A stretch of 17,942 nucleotides of DNA from Flavobacteriales bacterium (GTDB taxonomy: Bacteria > Bacteroidota > Bacteroidia > Flavobacteriales > UA16): contig JAURKF010000264.1 of assembly GCA_030831885.1 (NCBI GenBank), positions 1-17,942 on the forward strand, read 5' to 3'. Within the stretch, counting starts at the first letter, position 1, and the number at the start of each line of letters is the position of its first letter. Below are positions 1 to 7,555 of this stretch, piece after piece. The translations under genes were made by a program, and so were the position numbers. The notes below the pieces were generated by a model that saw only the letters and a list, made by a program, of their open reading frames with translations, made no database searches and was not told the origin of the DNA.

Positions 1-1
1 A

Positions 2-349
2 ATCAAGAGCATTCGGGCAGCCAAGGCCAATATCGGAGATGCTTATTGTAAAATGCGCAATGGTGAGCTTTTCGTAATCAATATGTACATTGGTCCATAC
101 TCCAACGCGGGGTATAGCCAGCACAAGGAGCGCAACGAGCGTAAACTGTTGCTCAATCGCATTGAGCTGAGAAAAATTGATCGCAAACTGAAAGATGCCG
201 GAATCACGATTGTGCCAACTTTATTGTTCATCAGCGAAAAGGGATACGCTAAGTTGCGTATTGCATTGGCAAAGGGTAAAAACATCGGTGATAAACGCGC
301 AGACACGAAAGAGAAGGATTTACGCAGGGAGCGTGAGCGAGGGGAGTGA
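2..349 (+). CDS. smpB: SsrA-binding protein SmpB, 3' part (5' end outside window)
   Basis: SmpB binds the tRNA-like domain of tmRNA and delivers it to stalled ribosomes in trans-translation. The frame is open from base 2 without a start codon, so the first methionine visible at 53 is internal and the N-terminal part lies upstream of the window. The visible 115 residues include the family block around YSNAGYSQHKERNERKLLLN, the stretch ending LLFISEKGYAKLRIALAKGK, and the basic C-terminal tail with the GKxxxDKR and KEKD elements that become helical in the ribosomal A site. The tail ends in an Arg/Glu-rich stretch as usual. The next gene begins 115 nt downstream on the same strand. Family assignment is firm; only the 5' end is missing. 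Confidence 0.95.
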   Translation: MKSIRAAKANIGDAYCKMRNGELFVINMYIGPYSNAGYSQHKERNERKLLLNRIELRKIDRKLKDAGITIVPTLLFISEKGYAKLRIALAKGKNIGDKRADTKEKDLRRERERGE

Positions 350-464
350 TGAATGATTCGATAGGGGTAACATCGCACGAAGTCACTTTGGGTTCTTGCA
401 TACTTGTGAACAGAAAGAGGGAAAGGCAGAATTCAGTCGTAAATTCGCGACTCATATTAGAACC

Positions 465-809
465 ATGGAATTAGTTGGAAAAGTAAAGTTAATCCGCGAT
501 GAGCAAACCTTTGCAAGCGGATTCACCAAGCGTGAGTTTGTAGTTACCACCGAAGAAAAATATCCTCAAGACATTCAATTTGAACTGCTGAAGGAAAACG
601 GTAGCCTCATTACATCCTATAGCCCCGGCGATCGCATCAAGGTTTTTTTTGATATCCGCGGGCGCGAGTATCAAGGCAAATATTACAATAGTTTGGTATC
701 CTGGAAAATTGAAGGCCAGGGAAGCGATAACGGTCAGCAACCAGGGCCGCCTATGCCTCCGCCCATGCCACCCACAGCAGCGGAAATGGAAGACGATCTC
801 CCATTCTAA
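465..809 (+). CDS. DUF3127 OB-like protein with SSB-type acidic C-terminal tail
   Basis: A 114-residue protein matching the Bacteroidota family DUF3127, which has no established function. I chose the ATG at 465 because the product then begins [16 protein letters not shown], as family members do; a longer frame to a TTG at 396 adds 23 residues that look non-conserved. Residues 1-84 are beta-rich and OB-like, with GFTKREFVV (19-27) and the conserved [10 protein letters not shown] region (73-82). Residues 85-105 form a Gly/Pro/Gln linker, and the chain ends EMEDDLPF, closely resembling the DDDIPF tip by which single-stranded DNA-binding protein recruits its partners. This suggests nucleic-acid binding or competition for SSB-partner sites, but that is inference. 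The gene lies 24 nt before a DEAD-box helicase gene on the same strand, in the same reading frame. Confidence 0.85.
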   Translation: MELVGKVKLIRDEQTFASGFTKREFVVTTEEKYPQDIQFELLKENGSLITSYSPGDRIKVFFDIRGREYQGKYYNSLVSWKIEGQGSDNGQQPGPPMPPPMPPTAAEMEDDLPF

Positions 810-833
810 GCTGCATCACACCCCCACATTCAG

Positions 834-2054
834 TTGGAATTTACAGAACTCAACCTGCATGAGCAACTTCTCGAGGGTATTCTCTCGATGAATTACAAGA
901 ATGCAACACCTATACAAGAGAAAAGCATTCCTGTGATTCTTTCAGGAAAAGACCTTATCGGCATTGCACAAACCGGTACCGGTAAAACTGCCGCTTTTGT
1001 TCTGCCCATCCTCAATATGATCATGGACAAACCTGATCATGTAGGAACACAGGCCCTTATTATTGTACCTACTCGAGAACTTGCTTTACAAATAGATCAG
1101 GCAGTTGAGGCATATTCTTATTTTACCGGTACTTCATCTGTTGCTATCTATGGCGGTGGGGATGGACAAGATTTTTATCAGGAAAAACAAGCAATAGTTA
1201 ATGGTGTAGATATCATCATTGCTACACCGGGTCGTCTCATATCCCATATGAATGTGGGCCATGTTGATTTTTCGCGCTTGCGTTTTTTGATTTTAGACGA
1301 GGCAGATCGAATGCTCGATATGGGCTTTCAGCCCGATTTGTTCCGCATCATTCGAGGTGTGAATGAAAACAGACAAACGCTCATGTTTTCGGCTACCATG
1401 CCACAGGGAATTGCGCAACTAGCGAAAACGTTTATGCGTGAACCCGAGCAAGTAAGTATCGCGATATCGAAGCCGGCGGAAAAGGTCAAGCAGGGCGTGT
1501 ATATGGTGCATGAATCTCAAAAGCTTGCACTCATGCTCCATATTCTCCGTGATGAATCGCGGAAGGATCAATGCATAATTGTATTTTGTTCACGCAAGCA
1601 AGCGGTTAGCGCATTGCATAGAAAACTCGTGCAGGCGGGAGTGCAAGCCGATCGTATTTCAAGCGACCTTGAACAAGACCAACGCGAAGAGGTAATGCGT
1701 CGTTTTCGAAACAAGCAAATCAATGTACTTGTCGCGACTGATGTAATTAGCAGAGGAATTGATGTGGACGGAATCGATATGGTGGTAAACTTCGATGTAC
1801 CGCGCGATGCCGAAGATTATGTGCATCGTATTGGTAGAACGGCGCGCGCTCAGCGAAGCGGTGAAGCCATTACCCTCGTTTCACCGGATGACATTCGCGG
1901 GTTTCGACGCATCGAGAAACTTATTGATAAATCCATCGACGTGTTAGCTCTTCCCGAGTCTCTCGGGCCCGCGCCTCAAATGACCGATGCTCCGGCCGCC
2001 GGAAGAGATAATAGGCAAAACCGCTTCAGGCGACGTCCACCGCGTAAGGGTTAA
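834..2054 (+). CDS. DEAD-box ATP-dependent RNA helicase (RhlE-like)
   Basis: A 406-residue cytoplasmic RNA helicase that remodels RNA or RNP at the cost of ATP. All core motifs are present: Q motif around NATPIQEKSIP (23-33), Walker A AQTGTGKT (45-52), Ia PTRELALQ (79-86), Ib TPGR (131-134), II DEAD (155-158), III SAT (186-188), IV IVFCSRKQ (249-256), V ATDVISRGID (301-310) and VI HRIGRTAR (331-338). The C-terminal extension is short and ends in an Arg-rich tail (391-405), a likely RNA-binding element. The start is TTG at 834. The first in-frame ATG (888) would remove the Phe and Leu residues upstream of the Q motif, so TTG is preferred. No Shine-Dalgarno sequence is seen. Co-directional with the DUF3127 gene and convergent with the transporter at 2094. 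The subfamily name is approximate. Confidence 0.95.
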   Translation: MEFTELNLHEQLLEGILSMNYKNATPIQEKSIPVILSGKDLIGIAQTGTGKTAAFVLPILNMIMDKPDHVGTQALIIVPTRELALQIDQAVEAYSYFTGTSSVAIYGGGDGQDFYQEKQAIVNGVDIIIATPGRLISHMNVGHVDFSRLRFLILDEADRMLDMGFQPDLFRIIRGVNENRQTLMFSATMPQGIAQLAKTFMREPEQVSIAISKPAEKVKQGVYMVHESQKLALMLHILRDESRKDQCIIVFCSRKQAVSALHRKLVQAGVQADRISSDLEQDQREEVMRRFRNKQINVLVATDVISRGIDVDGIDMVVNFDVPRDAEDYVHRIGRTARAQRSGEAITLVSPDDIRGFRRIEKLIDKSIDVLALPESLGPAPQMTDAPAAGRDNRQNRFRRRPPRKG

Positions 2055-2093
2055 TAATGAATGCATGGCAGTAGCCATTGTCGATTCGAATTT

Positions 2094-3560
2094 TCATTTC
2101 TCTTTAATCAGAAAAAATCCCAATGTTGCGGTCAATCCGGCAATCGCTATCGGATACCAAAGACCGGAAAATATGTTACCCGTGCTCACTACCATCGACT
2201 CGGCAATTAGCGGGGTTAAGCCACCAAAAACACCATTACCGATGTGATAGGGTAGAGAAAGAGATGTGTATCGCAGCTTTGGTGGGAATAGTTCGACAAG
2301 GAAAGCTGCAATGGGGCCGTATGCCATACATACAAACAAGAGCTGAATAAAAATTATGATTGCAATAACAAGGATATTGCCCGATGGCAATTCGATAGTA
2401 TTTGTTGTTTTCAAGACTTTGCTTCTCGATTCATCCAAATATTCGATTACTTCCGCTCTACTGCCCCCATTCGTATAGGTATGGAGTATGGTTAGCTCAA
2501 ATGTGTTTGGCAACTTACGTGCTGTTATGTGCGGCTGCTCAGCACCAGTTACATTGGGAGTCCAGGTTTTCCAGTCTGCTTGTGCTGCCATTTGCTTGTA
2601 TAGGGGCATATAACTGCATGCAGCAATTGCCATCCCGGTTAGCATGATCCATTTTCGGCCCACTCGATCCGACCATGTGGCAAACAGAATAAAGAAAGGC
2701 GTACCCAACAATAACACGGGTATGAGCATCCATTGAATTTGAGAGGATTCAATATTCAATGTTTTAATGCAAAAGTTCATCGCATAAAATTGCCCGGTGT
2801 ACCACACCACACCTTGGCCTGCTGCAGCACCGAAAAGAGCAATGAGGACATACTTTAAGTTGCTCCATTTTCCAAAACTCTCCCTTAACGGATTCTTAGA
2901 AGTCTGTCCTTGTGCCTTCAGCTCTTTGAACACAGGAGACTCTTCCATTTTTGTTCGGATGTAGTAGGAGATTATCACCAAGAGGAGTGAAAAAAGGAAT
3001 GGAAGTCGCCAACCCCAGCTGTTAAAATCATCGGGCGACATCAGCGATCGGCATCCTAAAATGACGATGAGTGAAAGCAGTAAGCCAATGGTTGCAGTTG
3101 TTTGAATGAAGCTTGTGTAGTAGCCTTTTTTATGATCGGGGGCATGTTCCGCAACGTAAATGACGGCACCGCCGTATTCACCGCCAAGGGCAAGGCCTTG
3201 AAGTGCTCGAAATAGGAATACTATAATAGGTGCCGCAATACCTATGCTTTCGTAGGATGGTATCAGACCAATCACGAATGTTGAACCTCCCATAATAAGC
3301 AGCGTCAACAGGAAGGTGTGTTTTCTACCTACAATATCACCAAGCCTTCCAAATACCAATGCCCCAAACGGCCGTATTACGAAACCTACTCCGAAGGCAG
3401 CGAGTGTAGCTAAAAATGCGGCCGTAAGATTTTCCTTGGGAAAAAACTGCGTTGCGATAATAGGGGCCAGGCTTCCGAATATGTAGAAGTCGTACCATTC
3501 TATCATGGTACCGACCGATGAAGCTGTTATGACCTTGCGAATCGATTCGTTGAAGTTCAT
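2094..3560 (-). CDS. MFS transporter, metabolite:H+ symporter (MHS) type
   Basis: A 488-residue inner-membrane carrier of the major facilitator superfamily. EWYDF in TM1 (21-25), the first motif A GRLGDIVGRK (71-80), and RALQGLALGGEYGGA (118-132) are typical of the metabolite:H+ symporter family that includes ProP, ShiA and KgtP. A second motif A, SDRVGRK (297-303), marks the loop between TM8 and TM9. The following loop between TM9 and TM10 (about 324-394) is hydrophilic and about 70 residues long, far longer than usual, and should be periplasmic. The substrate cannot be read from sequence; organic acids, osmolytes and amino acids are all possible. The gene starts 65 nt downstream of the SGNH/LysM gene on the same strand, so it could be a distal cistron of that unit. 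It converges with the helicase gene, 39 nt away. Confidence 0.9.
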   Translation of the reverse strand: MNFNESIRKVITASSVGTMIEWYDFYIFGSLAPIIATQFFPKENLTAAFLATLAAFGVGFVIRPFGALVFGRLGDIVGRKHTFLLTLLIMGGSTFVIGLIPSYESIGIAAPIIVFLFRALQGLALGGEYGGAVIYVAEHAPDHKKGYYTSFIQTTATIGLLLSLIVILGCRSLMSPDDFNSWGWRLPFLFSLLLVIISYYIRTKMEESPVFKELKAQGQTSKNPLRESFGKWSNLKYVLIALFGAAAGQGVVWYTGQFYAMNFCIKTLNIESSQIQWMLIPVLLLGTPFFILFATWSDRVGRKWIMLTGMAIAACSYMPLYKQMAAQADWKTWTPNVTGAEQPHITARKLPNTFELTILHTYTNGGSRAEVIEYLDESRSKVLKTTNTIELPSGNILVIAIIIFIQLLFVCMAYGPIAAFLVELFPPKLRYTSLSLPYHIGNGVFGGLTPLIAESMVVSTGNIFSGLWYPIAIAGLTATLGFFLIKEK

Positions 3561-3625
3561 TATACTCTATTCATTAATCATACAAGATAAACTGAAAGCT
3601 ACTAACTCGCACCTCCAACCTCGTA

Positions 3626-5116
3626 TTAATACTTCAACTTTTGCCCCGGATGAATCAATTCATTCGCCGATATCTTATTCTTCGTTGTTAGATTCTTCAC
3701 TGTGGTTCCTGTCTTTTTTGCTATACCGGATAATGTATCTCCATTTTTTACAACGTAAATCCTGGACTTGACCGTTGTTGGTTTAGATTTCTTTTTCTCT
3801 ACCGGCTGTTTCGGTTTTTCGATTGGCGGAGGAACTTCGGTTATAGCAGGTTCGTTCTGACGTTTGCAAAGGGTTGACTCTATTTCGCTTTTCATCGAAA
3901 TAAGAGTGTTGCTCTCGCCTATATCGGCTGCTGTGAACATGGCATAGGTCATGAGCATTCCAAGCAACCGAGCGCCATCTTTATTGAAATGAAGCAGATC
4001 TTTCAGCACGAATCCTTTTTTATTCCACGTGTATAGGGAACCCCATCCACCCATTGCTTGATTGAGATCGAAGTATGCTGTATTGCATTGCAACGAAACT
4101 TTACGAAGCGCTTCATTCACATGAATTTGGCTTGGAGGTGTTTTGCCTGAACTGCGCGTGTCGGGCGCGTTGGTTATGAGAATGGGAATTCCCGGTATGC
4201 TTGATTGTATTCGTTTGATGAAGCGCGAAACCTTCCTGAAGTAGGACAGCGTGTCAATTACTTCGTAGGCTTCATTGGTGCCGTAGGAAAAAACAATCAT
4301 ATTGGGCTTGATTGCCGTGAGTTGACGGATCACATATTCTTCGTGTGTAATGAGATGTGAAAATTGTGCCCCGACCAAGCCATTTTGTTGGTAGCACAGC
4401 CCATTACCCTGATTGAACTCGAGGCCCCAAAAGGATGTAGCAACACCCGCAGTGAAAGTAATCTTGTCGGGCACATCTGAAGTCTCGAAAGTGTATGAGT
4501 AAATATCCATTCCTATCGACATGCGATTGACCAGTTTCCAAGTTGAATCGAGCAATACGTGATTTGTATCTGCAGGTGAATGAATCCAAATAGTAATTGA
4601 GTTGCTTTTCTTTCCTTTGAAGTCTTCATCGAAGGCCATCGAGAGCTGTGCTCCTTGTTGAAGCGAAATTGTATATCCCATGACGCCAATGGGTAACGAT
4701 GAGGGGTTTTTCAGCTGGGTGGCATATGTGTATTTACCGGTTATGGTTGTTTCTACACCGCTGGGTCCATAGCTTCCGCATAAACTGTAGGGGAATAAAA
4801 TACCCGATCCTCCGTTGCCACCTATCTGCTGAAATTCCTTACGCAGAGTGGAAGTGATACGGTCGGCCTGAATGTGGCTATCTCCAAAATGAATGATACG
4901 ATAAACTCCGCTTCCATGCAATAAAGAGTCGTTTAGTGCAGCCTTTACAATCTCTCCTTGCTGCAGCGGCACAAATTCATACGCACACGGTATCTCTTGT
5001 GCACGTGCGGTTTTGGATAGCAGGACGGTTAAAATTGAAAATATATAAAGGGCTGTATGGAGTTGTCGCGCAATTGCACTATAATTTGAAGGATTACAAG
5101 AATGAAAATGGGCCAT
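3626..5116 (-). CDS. Secreted SGNH hydrolase with C-terminal LysM domain (putative cell-wall O-acyl esterase or transferase)
   Basis: A 496-residue exported protein. Residues 16-39 form a signal peptide with likely cleavage after TARA. SGNH block I is HFGDSH (76-81) with Ser80 as nucleophile, block III is GTNEA (279-283), and block V is DLLH (373-376) with the Asp/His pair. Roughly 170 residues between blocks I and III are beta-rich and probably an inserted accessory domain. A Pro/Lys linker (425-450) leads to a LysM domain (453-496, with NGDTLSGIA and HPGQKLK), which in known families binds N-acetylglucosamine-containing glycans such as peptidoglycan. The ATG at 5116 is the only ATG before the catalytic domain. 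It lies inside the preceding MBOAT gene, giving an 88-nt overlap in another frame. Esterase versus acyltransferase activity cannot be decided from the motifs. Confidence 0.88.
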   Translation of the reverse strand: MAHFHSCNPSNYSAIARQLHTALYIFSILTVLLSKTARAQEIPCAYEFVPLQQGEIVKAALNDSLLHGSGVYRIIHFGDSHIQADRITSTLRKEFQQIGGNGGSGILFPYSLCGSYGPSGVETTITGKYTYATQLKNPSSLPIGVMGYTISLQQGAQLSMAFDEDFKGKKSNSITIWIHSPADTNHVLLDSTWKLVNRMSIGMDIYSYTFETSDVPDKITFTAGVATSFWGLEFNQGNGLCYQQNGLVGAQFSHLITHEEYVIRQLTAIKPNMIVFSYGTNEAYEVIDTLSYFRKVSRFIKRIQSSIPGIPILITNAPDTRSSGKTPPSQIHVNEALRKVSLQCNTAYFDLNQAMGGWGSLYTWNKKGFVLKDLLHFNKDGARLLGMLMTYAMFTAADIGESNTLISMKSEIESTLCKRQNEPAITEVPPPIEKPKQPVEKKKSKPTTVKSRIYVVKNGDTLSGIAKKTGTTVKNLTTKNKISANELIHPGQKLKY

Positions 5117-6489
5117 AGGTACAAGGGTAATGAGATAGTGTGAGAAATCAGTTTTTGTTTATAATTACTTGGGAAGAAAACAATCAGTGCAGAAATCGCA
5201 AGTAGAATGAGCACTTCAGGACGCGCTATCCAAAAGCCGGCTATTTCCAGGAGGTTATTTTCAAGAACTATTTTCTGAATGCTTGCAAATGAGCCACTGA
5301 TGGTTGACGAACGGAAGAAAATCCAAAGAATGGCAACAAAGTGGAAAGTGAGTATTATGCCTCCTGCACGTATGACCCAATTCGATCTGGTTTCCTTTGG
5401 AAATATCAATTTGTGCCCGACCAGCAAGAGGCCATGCCCCATTCCCCAAAAGACAAATTTCCAGTCGGCACCATGCCAAAATCCTCCTATGAGCATCGTG
5501 GCCATTAGAAATAGATACATAAGAAAAACTCCTTTGCGATTTCCGCCTAAAGGAATATAGATGTAGTCGCGAAGCCACAAACTCAGCGAGATGTGCCATT
5601 TTCTCCAAAATACAGTGATGTTGCTGGCACCATATGGGTTGTCGAAGTTTTCCTTGAGTTTGTAACCGAGCATGAGTGCAATGCCAATCGCTATGTCGGA
5701 ATATCCTGAGAAATCGAAATAAATTTGAAACGCATAGGCGTACATGGAGACATAATGTTCAAATCCGCTGAATCCCTCTGGTGCTTGATGAAGCATATCG
5801 ACATACTTGGCAAGATAATCGGCGATGAGGAGTTTCTTCGTCAGACCAATAGTGATTCTAAAGAGCGCTGCTTTGGCGATTACTGCATTCAGTGCAATGG
5901 GATTGTAAATCTGCGGCAGAAAGTCTTTTGCCCGCACAATAGGCCCAGCAACCAAATGAGGAAAGAAGGTCATGTAAAATCCGTAATCAATAACACGGGT
6001 AGAAGGCGGAATTTCCTTGCGGTAAACATCAACCAGATAGCTGATAGATTGAAATGTGTAAAACGATATTCCGATTGGAAGAAACAAATCGTGTTCTGAA
6101 AATTGAGTATGAAACCATTCATTCAAATTAAGAATGATGAAGTTGGCATACTTAAAATATAATAGAAACGAAAGACTATAGATGAGTGTGAAAATTAATA
6201 GGATTTTTCTCCTTACTCCCTCAAGCTTATTCAACCATTGCGCAAGAAAGAAGTCGCAAATGATAACTCCCATGAAAAGCAGAAGAAAGGGGCCACTCGA
6301 TTTGTAATAGAAAAAGAGGCTGAACAGGATGAGGTACGTTAATTTAAGCGACGCCTTCTTGGATAGGAACGCGTAACCAATCATAAAGAAGGAAAAGCAA
6401 AGCAGGAAGCTGTATTCGGTGAAGAACCAGGGTTTCTCGAAGGAATAATAGAATGCCCACTGTATGTCGGATAGAAATTTTTCGATCAT
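5029..6489 (-). CDS. MBOAT-family membrane O-acyltransferase (AlgI/PatA-like)
   Basis: A 486-residue polytopic membrane protein of the MBOAT family. In AlgI, PatA and DltB such proteins pass an acyl group, often acetyl, across the inner membrane to a periplasmic or extracytoplasmic transferase. Diagnostic stretches are LPIGISFYTFQSISYLVDVYR (137-157), DFSGYSDIAIG (259-269), the conserved FWRKWHISLS (294-303), and GGFWHGADWKF (335-345) with His339 as the expected catalytic histidine. The chain ends IQPFIYFQF, a typical AlgI-like C-terminus, so the full 3' end is real even though it overlaps the next gene by 88 nt. It begins 3 nt after the SGNH protein gene upstream, which implies translational coupling. 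The polysaccharide acceptor is not shown by this gene; the LysM domain of its partner suggests peptidoglycan. Confidence 0.93.
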   Translation of the reverse strand: MIEKFLSDIQWAFYYSFEKPWFFTEYSFLLCFSFFMIGYAFLSKKASLKLTYLILFSLFFYYKSSGPFLLLFMGVIICDFFLAQWLNKLEGVRRKILLIFTLIYSLSFLLYFKYANFIILNLNEWFHTQFSEHDLFLPIGISFYTFQSISYLVDVYRKEIPPSTRVIDYGFYMTFFPHLVAGPIVRAKDFLPQIYNPIALNAVIAKAALFRITIGLTKKLLIADYLAKYVDMLHQAPEGFSGFEHYVSMYAYAFQIYFDFSGYSDIAIGIALMLGYKLKENFDNPYGASNITVFWRKWHISLSLWLRDYIYIPLGGNRKGVFLMYLFLMATMLIGGFWHGADWKFVFWGMGHGLLLVGHKLIFPKETRSNWVIRAGGIILTFHFVAILWIFFRSSTISGSFASIQKIVLENNLLEIAGFWIARPEVLILLAISALIVFFPSNYKQKLISHTISLPLYLWPIFILVILQIIVQLRDNSIQPFIYFQF

Positions 6490-6492
6490 GGC

Positions 6493-7506
6493 TTAATATC
6501 CGCGGTCGGTGGCCGCATTGGAATGAATGACTTTACCTGACATTTTATGTCCGAATTTTTTTGGGATATCAAATTTGAAATTATAGATATCGCTTCCCTG
6601 AATGAAATGGGCAATATGCTCCATCCATATTTTATAACCCTGGTGGTTGGGATGTCGCTTGTCGTCTCCTCTTGGAAGGCTCAAGTTTTTGGAAAGGAAA
6701 AAACGCTCCGGTGTAGCGGTTTGTTCATATACTTTGTTGATGCCATAGTCCTCCATGAAATTTGCGGGCCCTATCCATAGGTAGGGAGTGCTTCCCAACT
6801 TTGCTCTTAGCAGGTTAGCTGCATTTGAGCGTTTTGCCAAATCCCTTGCATAAAGCTCATTTAGTCCTAGGACAATTACAATAAGAGAAGGTTGATATTG
6901 CTTGATAAGATTATCCACCTTGCTGGAATATCCATAATTGTAGGTTGTTGCAGAATTCCAAACGAGAGTGGCAACTAGCTTATGTCCGTTTTCTACACAA
7001 TAATCATTGAAAAGATGCACAAGGCCTCCGGCTTCCGAATCACCGATAAGTAGGATTCGCTGCTCGCTTGAATCTGTTTTCTCCACAGTGACGAACGAAG
7101 TGGTATCGGCTATATATAAGAACTCTGGCTTGTTTTCCAATTTGGTGGTATCCTCGATATCTTGCGGATCTTGAATGTCGGTCGCCATGCTATCTGCCTG
7201 AACAATTCCTATAGATAAAGGAATGTTAATAGGGATTGAGGAATCGTTCGCAGGATGCCGTTCAAGCAATTTAATCCACGGAAAAGAAGGAGATTGATAT
7301 GCATTGCTCTCACCATAGTCTAACATTTCTTGCCAAATACTAAGCGAGTCAATGGTGTCGATTTTCTTGAGGGGTGTTTCGAATATTCGAATTTCAACAG
7401 ATGAATAGTTGTAGGCGAAAAGTAAAATAAACGGGAGCCCAAGTGTAATCGCGGAGAGTAGTATCCAGCGCGAGGAGAATTGATTTTCTTTGGAATCTGA
7501 ATTCAT
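6493..7506 (-). CDS. Membrane-anchored SGNH protein (AlgJ/PatB/DltD-like O-acyltransferase partner)
   Basis: A 337-residue protein with a short cytoplasmic N-terminus, one transmembrane segment (about 14-33) and an extracytoplasmic part. Residues 40-147 are a variable, partly acidic stretch. The SGNH core follows: block I LIGDSEAGG (153-161, Ser157 nucleophile), block III LGLNEL (213-218), and block V DDKRHPN with Asp282 and His285. This single-anchor plus SGNH architecture fits the partner proteins that accept acyl groups from MBOAT proteins, such as AlgJ/AlgX, PatB and DltD. Its stop codon lies 3 nt before the MBOAT start. It follows the 191-residue secreted protein gene by 49 nt. A hydrolase rather than transferase role is possible, but the cassette layout favours transfer. 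Confidence 0.85.
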   Translation of the reverse strand: MNSDSKENQFSSRWILLSAITLGLPFILLFAYNYSSVEIRIFETPLKKIDTIDSLSIWQEMLDYGESNAYQSPSFPWIKLLERHPANDSSIPINIPLSIGIVQADSMATDIQDPQDIEDTTKLENKPEFLYIADTTSFVTVEKTDSSEQRILLIGDSEAGGLVHLFNDYCVENGHKLVATLVWNSATTYNYGYSSKVDNLIKQYQPSLIVIVLGLNELYARDLAKRSNAANLLRAKLGSTPYLWIGPANFMEDYGINKVYEQTATPERFFLSKNLSLPRGDDKRHPNHQGYKIWMEHIAHFIQGSDIYNFKFDIPKKFGHKMSGKVIHSNAATDRGY

Positions 7507-7555
7507 AGTTCACACAGCAATGTTTTCTTTTCGAAAAAATGCAACATTTTGATTT

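Noticed and set aside
2064..2077. Small inverted repeat ATGGC-N4-GCCAT between the convergent helicase and transporter genes
   Set aside because: Only 5 bp of stem and no directly adjoining T-run on either strand, so I do not call it a terminator.
7511..7550. A/T-rich inverted repeat AATGTT/AACATT between the unknown secreted protein gene and the membrane SGNH gene
   Set aside because: Weak all-A/T stem with a long spacer inside a probable operon; likely compositional.
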